Assembly (NCBI RefSeq): GCF_051535215.1
Contig: NZ_JBPPLY010000004.1
Span: 153,027 to 217,026 of the forward strand
Reading direction: 5' to 3'
DNA: 64,000 nucleotides
DNA from: Nitrobacter sp051535215
GTDB lineage: Bacteria; Pseudomonadota; Alphaproteobacteria; Rhizobiales; Xanthobacteraceae
The notes beneath the pieces were generated by a model. That model saw only the letters and a list, made by a program, of their open reading frames with translations, had not been told where the DNA came from and ran no database searches. The translations under genes and the position numbers were made by a program. The first letter of the stretch is position 1. Each line of letters opens with the position of its first letter. Shown in pieces: positions 60,179-64,000 of this stretch.

Positions 60179-61621
60179 TCATGGGGAGGGAGTATCGGCC
60201 GTTTCCTCGAGGCGCTCCGGCTGCGGCTGGCGAGCGGCGGAGCGCGGCGGGCGCGCTCCCGCTCGACGGTTGGCCTCGGCGAGTCTGGTCTCTTTCTCTC
60301 TCGCCCTGATGCGCGAGCGTTCCCGATAGCGCGCCAGCGAGCCGGCAGCAGCGGAGCGCGTCCGCTCCGCCAGGCCGATGGCGTAGCCGGCGGCACGTCC
60401 GATGTTTCCGCCAGCCCATACCAGTTCGAATGGTGAAAACAGTCTCCAGCGGTCGTCGCCTTCCAGCATGCCGCCGGCGATCAGTTGCCCCGCCATCGCA
60501 GACGTACTCAATCCCTGCCGGCCGAAACCGCTCGCGACCCACAGTCCGGGCAACAGACGGCCGATCTGCGGCATGCCGTGCACGGTCTGTCCGATCGCGC
60601 CGGAGAAGACCTTCGCGATCTCCACCGCGCCGAGCTGCGGAAAGATCGTGCGGATGCGTCTGCAGATTGCCCCGGTCTGGCGCTCGGATTGCGCATCCCA
60701 GGTGGTTTCCGGGCTGGCCCACATCAGCCTGTCGCCGCCGACAATCCGGAAATGGTCGATCCCGTCGGTATCGACGACGGAGCCCTGAAACGTCACAGCC
60801 TCGGCGAGCCGCGCGCCCAGCGGAGCGGTGACGGCGGCATGGCGCCAGACCGGCACCAGCGTACCGGACAATCGCCGCAACGCATCTCCGAGATGGATAT
60901 TACCGGCAAGCACGAGGTGGGATGCCCGCAGCCGGGCCTTCGGCGTGACGATGCGCTTACGAATCCCGAACGGATCGATACTGACCACCGGCGTGTCCTC
61001 GAAGATGCGCGCGCCGGCGTTGCGCGCAAGCTCCGCAAGGCCATGAACGTATTTGCGCCCGTCGATCTGGAAAGCGCGCGGATAATGCACCGCATGAAAA
61101 TACCGGCCGGTGCGCAGGGTGTCGCGGACGCGATCGACCTGCCATCCCTCCACCTCGGTCGCGAAATCTTCAGCCAGCATTTGCAGGCGGCTGATCAGCC
61201 GGTCACCGATATCGACATTGGATACTTCAAGCGCGCCTTCAGTCAGCCCGAGGCCGGGAATGACGTGCTCGGCGGCATGGGTGCGAACATAGTCGAGGCC
61301 CGCTCGCGACAGCGACCAGAGTTCGTAGGCGTCGTCGAACCCCACTCGCGCAATCAGATCGGAAAGCGGAAGCGCATAACCCGGCATCACCGTGCCGAGA
61401 TGGTGGCCGGACGCATTCCAGCCAACATGGCGTCCCTCGAGCACGACGACGTTCGCGCCCGCCCGCGCCGCCTCCAGCGCCACGGTAAGACCGGCGAGAC
61501 CTGCTCCCACGACGCAAACCTCGACATCGAGATCGACGGTCAGGCCGGCGCGTTGCAGCGCAGCAGCGGTGGACTCTGTGCCGCCGGGACCATCGGCCGC
61601 ACCTGTGCCCTCCGAAGTCAT
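60179..61621 (-). CDS. FAD-dependent oxidoreductase (DAO / PuuB-type)
   Basis: 480 aa. Dinucleotide-binding motif VCVVGAGLAGLTVALEAARAGANVVVLEG at 35-63, then GWNASGHHLGTVMPGY (substrate-loop region of gamma-glutamylputrescine oxidase-like enzymes), and C-terminal IGQTVHGMPQIGRLLPGLWVASGFGRQGLSTSAMAGQLIAGGMLEGDDRW. The last ~60 residues are an Arg/Glu-rich charged tail not typical for the family. It oxidises an amine or amino acid; substrate unknown. No polyamine genes nearby. Confidence 0.85.
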   Translation of the reverse strand: MTSEGTGAADGPGGTESTAAALQRAGLTVDLDVEVCVVGAGLAGLTVALEAARAGANVVVLEGRHVGWNASGHHLGTVMPGYALPLSDLIARVGFDDAYELWSLSRAGLDYVRTHAAEHVIPGLGLTEGALEVSNVDIGDRLISRLQMLAEDFATEVEGWQVDRVRDTLRTGRYFHAVHYPRAFQIDGRKYVHGLAELARNAGARIFEDTPVVSIDPFGIRKRIVTPKARLRASHLVLAGNIHLGDALRRLSGTLVPVWRHAAVTAPLGARLAEAVTFQGSVVDTDGIDHFRIVGGDRLMWASPETTWDAQSERQTGAICRRIRTIFPQLGAVEIAKVFSGAIGQTVHGMPQIGRLLPGLWVASGFGRQGLSTSAMAGQLIAGGMLEGDDRWRLFSPFELVWAGGNIGRAAGYAIGLAERTRSAAAGSLARYRERSRIRAREKETRLAEANRRAGARPPRSAARQPQPERLEETADTPSP

Positions 61622-61797
61622 CGGGTTTCCTTCCGAAGTTCTGGATTTGACATTGGCGTCCGTGCTTGCGGCGAAGCGGGGTCCTCTCCACTACCCCCGT
61701 CACCTTGTCCGACGCAAGGTTGTGGATTAAGCCGCAGGAGTCGGAACCTGCATCCCGCCTTCCGGGTCATGCTTCAACGCCGAATCGGGACCGCGTC

Positions 61798-62334
61798 ATG
61801 CGCCGCCTGTTGCTGCTTCGACACGCCAAGACCGAGAGCGATGCCCCGAGCGGCAGGGACCGGGATCGTCCCCTCGCCGCGCGGGGCCGCAAGGATGCCG
61901 CCGAACTTGGCTCCTGGCTCGCCGGACAGCAACCTCTGCTGCCAGATCTCGCATTCGTTTCGACCGCCGTGCGGGCGCGCGCGACCTGGGATATCATCCA
62001 GCAACAGATGTCGGACGAGATGCCGCAAGAGCTTGCAGCGCATTTGCCGGATCTTTACGGCGCCCAGCCGACGCAACTGTTGACGCTCATTCGCTCTGCT
62101 GCCGCGCGGAATTCGAAACGCCTGATGATCGTGGGACACAATCCCGGCCTGCACGAACTCTCCCTCGGCCTGATCGGTGGCGGGACCGTAACCGGGCGTG
62201 CAGCGCTGACCCGCAACCTGCCGACGTCGGGACTTGTGGTGATCGATTTTCCCATCGAGAGGTGGGATGGCATCGCGTTCGGAGGCGGACAACTCGCACA
62301 ATTCGTCAGCCCGAAACTGCTGAAGGAGGCTTAG
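61798..62334 (+). CDS. SixA-like phosphohistidine phosphatase
   Basis: 178 aa from ATG 61798. RHG motif LLLLRHAKTES (catalytic His 10-12), DRDRPLAARGRKDAAELGSWL, ALVSTAVRARATW-type second motif (LAFVSTAVRARATWDII) and LMIVGHNPGLHELSLGL (second His). A short histidine-phosphatase-superfamily enzyme of the SixA branch. Divergent from the FAD oxidoreductase, 176 nt apart, no shared operon. Confidence 0.9.
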   Translation: MRRLLLLRHAKTESDAPSGRDRDRPLAARGRKDAAELGSWLAGQQPLLPDLAFVSTAVRARATWDIIQQQMSDEMPQELAAHLPDLYGAQPTQLLTLIRSAAARNSKRLMIVGHNPGLHELSLGLIGGGTVTGRAALTRNLPTSGLVVIDFPIERWDGIAFGGGQLAQFVSPKLLKEA

Positions 62335-62343
62335 CGTCGGCTC

Positions 62344-62958
62344 TCACGGCAGCAGATCCTGCGGCAACGCGTCGAAGGCGTAGGCGCGCGGCCGGTTGCG
62401 ACGCATGAAGCCGCCGATCTGCCAGCCGAACAGCGCCGACAGTCCGGCAATGAACAGCACGCCTGCCCATTCGCCCGTGACCAGCGCCCGCACCAGCAGA
62501 GCGGCCAACGCCGCCGCCAGCAACGCCAGCGCGCCCGCGCCGGCAAAATAAAGTACGGGATTGAGACCGGCAACGAGCAAAACTCGCCCGCCATGTTCGC
62601 CGAGCCGCCGGTGCAGTTCGACGATGAAGGAGCGATAGCTGTTATCTTGTGCGGCCATCAGCGCCAGCGTCTGCCAGGTGGTGGACATCACGACGATACG
62701 GCCGCCGTCGCGATGCTTGATGTCGGCGCGGAATCGCCGCGATTGCATCGACATCGGCCGATACGACATCTGCACCGTTGCGATGTCCGCATACCGCCAT
62801 GTCCCCGATCTGCGGCCCACCTGCCAGGATATTCCATCGTCCTCGAGCTTGAACCGGTGCGCCGATCCCATCAGGGATGCCCTGTAGGCGTAGCCGAGGC
62901 CGGCTGGCGAAATTTCGGGCGGCGGCACGATTGCGATCCTTCGCTCGATTTCCTGCAT
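62344..62958 (-). CDS. Hypothetical membrane protein
   Basis: 204 aa. The soluble N-terminal half (HRFKLEDDGISWQVGRRSGTWRYADIATVQMSYRPMSMQSRRFRADIKHRDGGRIVVMSTTWQTLALMAAQDNSYRSFIVELHRRL) has a PH-like beta character; two TM helices follow at about 130-155 and 160-180. Convergent with sixA, 9 nt apart. No function known. Confidence 0.75.
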   Translation of the reverse strand: MQEIERRIAIVPPPEISPAGLGYAYRASLMGSAHRFKLEDDGISWQVGRRSGTWRYADIATVQMSYRPMSMQSRRFRADIKHRDGGRIVVMSTTWQTLALMAAQDNSYRSFIVELHRRLGEHGGRVLLVAGLNPVLYFAGAGALALLAAALAALLVRALVTGEWAGVLFIAGLSALFGWQIGGFMRRNRPRAYAFDALPQDLLP

Positions 62959-63002
62959 ACAATTTCTTGCTCGTGGTGCGGGTTCTACCCTACAAATCCC
63001 TC

Positions 63003-63437
63003 ATGGCTGAAACGGCTAATTTTCCGCGCCACTTGATTCTCGGCAGCGCGATGGTGTCCGGCATATTGCTCGCGCTTGCGGTGCACATGCTCGGGGCGCA
63101 GATCGGCTTCGACCTCGGCGGCCTCTGGCGTACCGATTCAAAAGACTTCATGCCGGCGGGCGCCGCGATTGCCTGGTGGCTGGTGGCAACGGCGGGCTTC
63201 TCCGGCAGCTATTTTGTCGCGACGCTGATGCACAGCGCACCCTCGGGCCGCATTCAGCAACGGCTGCGGCAATTCCTGATCGCCATCGCCGTGCTGTTTC
63301 TGGCGAGTGCGGGACAGGCCGCCTCGGCGCCAACCGCGGTGCCGACGCTTGCAAGCCTCGTCGCCGGGCTCGCCGTGCTCGGCCTTGGCACAGCGATGGC
63401 TTTCTGCGGCGCATATTTCGCGCTACGCAAGACATGA
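63003..63437 (+). CDS. Hypothetical four-helix membrane protein
   Basis: 144 aa from ATG 63003. Hydrophobic helices at about 12-33, 53-77, 89-107 and 115-138. Divergent from the preceding membrane gene (44 nt apart). No family recognised. Confidence 0.7.
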   Translation: MAETANFPRHLILGSAMVSGILLALAVHMLGAQIGFDLGGLWRTDSKDFMPAGAAIAWWLVATAGFSGSYFVATLMHSAPSGRIQQRLRQFLIAIAVLFLASAGQAASAPTAVPTLASLVAGLAVLGLGTAMAFCGAYFALRKT

Positions 63438-63892
63438 TGGCGCATGGTTTTGGTTATTGCCGACCCGGGTATGACCTGTCATGCGACCCTTCACGGATTG
63501 TTTCCCGGCGCAACATGTCATTCAACCGATACATCAATGCTGCCACCTTGCATGTCCGCATGGAACGAGGCTCAAAACGGCCATGGAACCGGCGGGGTTT
63601 TATGCCTATATGCACGGGTGATCGTTTGCGCGCCACTGCAGCAGGTGCTGTCCTGATGACTTTTCGATCGATGATGGCGCAGGCCGCATTCGACCATGAC
63701 GACGCCCCTTAGACCAACCCGCCGTTTTGTCTTGTGGAATTTTTCGCGTATGAGTGACCTAACAGCCGCTTGCCATTCTTCTCCCCAATCGGCTCGAAAC
63801 GTGTCGTGATTTTGGGTGCGCTGGTTGAGACGTTCGCTTTTTCAAGCGAACAGCAAACCGCTCCTGACCGACTGAGAATAACGAGGTACCTG
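63438..63892. other. Gene-poor intergenic region
   Basis: 455 nt with no convincing coding frame. It includes a small hairpin GTTCGCTT/AAGCGAAC at 63832-63851 and leads into a degenerate palindromic repeat. Confidence 0.5.
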
Positions 63893-63965
63893 GTGTCGCT
63901 GGATTCCAAGTTCGCATGAGAGGTTTTCGCAAGGACAAGCGGACTTCGAATTCGGGACGTCAGCG
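63893..63965. repeat. Degenerate class A palindrome
   Basis: GTGTCGCTGGATTCCAAGTT-CGCAT on the left pairs with GCGGACTTCGAATTCGGGAC-GTCAGCG on the right; arms resemble class A units at 19878 and 20208, but the CTAG ends are lost. Confidence 0.5.
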
Positions 63966-63974
63966 GGAGGACGA

Positions 63975-64000
63975 ATGCATCGGCTGCTGACCGCGCTTCA
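63975..64000 (+). CDS. Start of a gene continuing past the window
   Basis: ATG at 63975 (MHRLLTAL...) with a strong GGGAGG site 5 nt upstream. Only eight codons are visible, so the product is unknown. Confidence 0.45.

Noticed and set aside
1..64000. tRNA or rRNA genes
   Set aside because: I saw no cloverleaf with a TTC-type T-arm or rRNA-like sequence anywhere in the window by eye.

Overview
This 64 kb window is GC-rich chromosome of an alphaproteobacterium, most likely order Hyphomicrobiales, family Nitrobacteraceae (the Bradyrhizobium / Nitrobacter / Rhodopseudomonas / Afipia group). The reasons are a FliX/FlbT/FlaF-type flagellar system, CckA, TTAA-N7-TTAA (CtrA-type) boxes, an alphaproteobacterial porin, and several families of dispersed palindromic intergenic repeats. 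Species cannot be fixed from the sequence alone.

Layout. (1) 1-6.5 kb, minus strand: a head-morphogenesis block in the order of a gene transfer agent (GTA) or HK97-type prophage: small terminase candidate, large terminase, portal, small membrane protein, prohead protease. Two toxin/immunity pairs sit inside it: an HAE/CxxC deaminase with an Imm1-like partner between portal and the small membrane gene, and an RNase A-like (CdiA-CT type) toxin with a partner after the protease. Both toxin loci begin with a similar short N-terminus (M-S/T-x-HES...QRAR), which is frameshifted off the deaminase. (2) 6.6-18.7 kb: housekeeping and cell-envelope genes (Flp pilin, MFS exporter, YcgN, PBP1A, DUF1214/DUF1254 pair, lipoprotein, DUF2336, CckA). 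(3) 18.8-38 kb: flagellar basal body and export (flhB-fliR-fliQ-fliE-flgC-flgB; fliO-fliP; a large TPR protein, motE, DUF6468 gene, fliM, fliL; flgF-flgG-flgA-flgH), interrupted by a porin gene. (4) 38-43 kb: CNMP-patatin protein, small heat-shock proteins (one broken), DksA. (5) 43-59.3 kb: second flagellar block (fliX / flgI-flgJ-flgN, flaG, flaF, two flagellins, flbT, flgL-flgK-flgE), with a PLP decarboxylase inside. (6) 59.4-64 kb: MsrB, FAD oxidoreductase, SixA, membrane proteins.

Regulatory wiring is readable. Three sites with exact GG-N10-GC spacing (sigma54 -24/-12) lie 70-103 nt upstream of flgF, flgI and flgE in the right orientation. TTAA-N7-TTAA boxes lie upstream of flgB, the TPR gene, a flagellin gene and the DUF2336 gene. 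With CckA and FliX in the same window this is a Caulobacter-like CtrA then sigma54 hierarchy.

The most unusual items are the two toxin/immunity modules inside the GTA/phage head cluster, and an array of six ~75-bp palindromes with CTAG ends filling the gap between fliR and flhB; each palindrome class has a different stem sequence but the same architecture.
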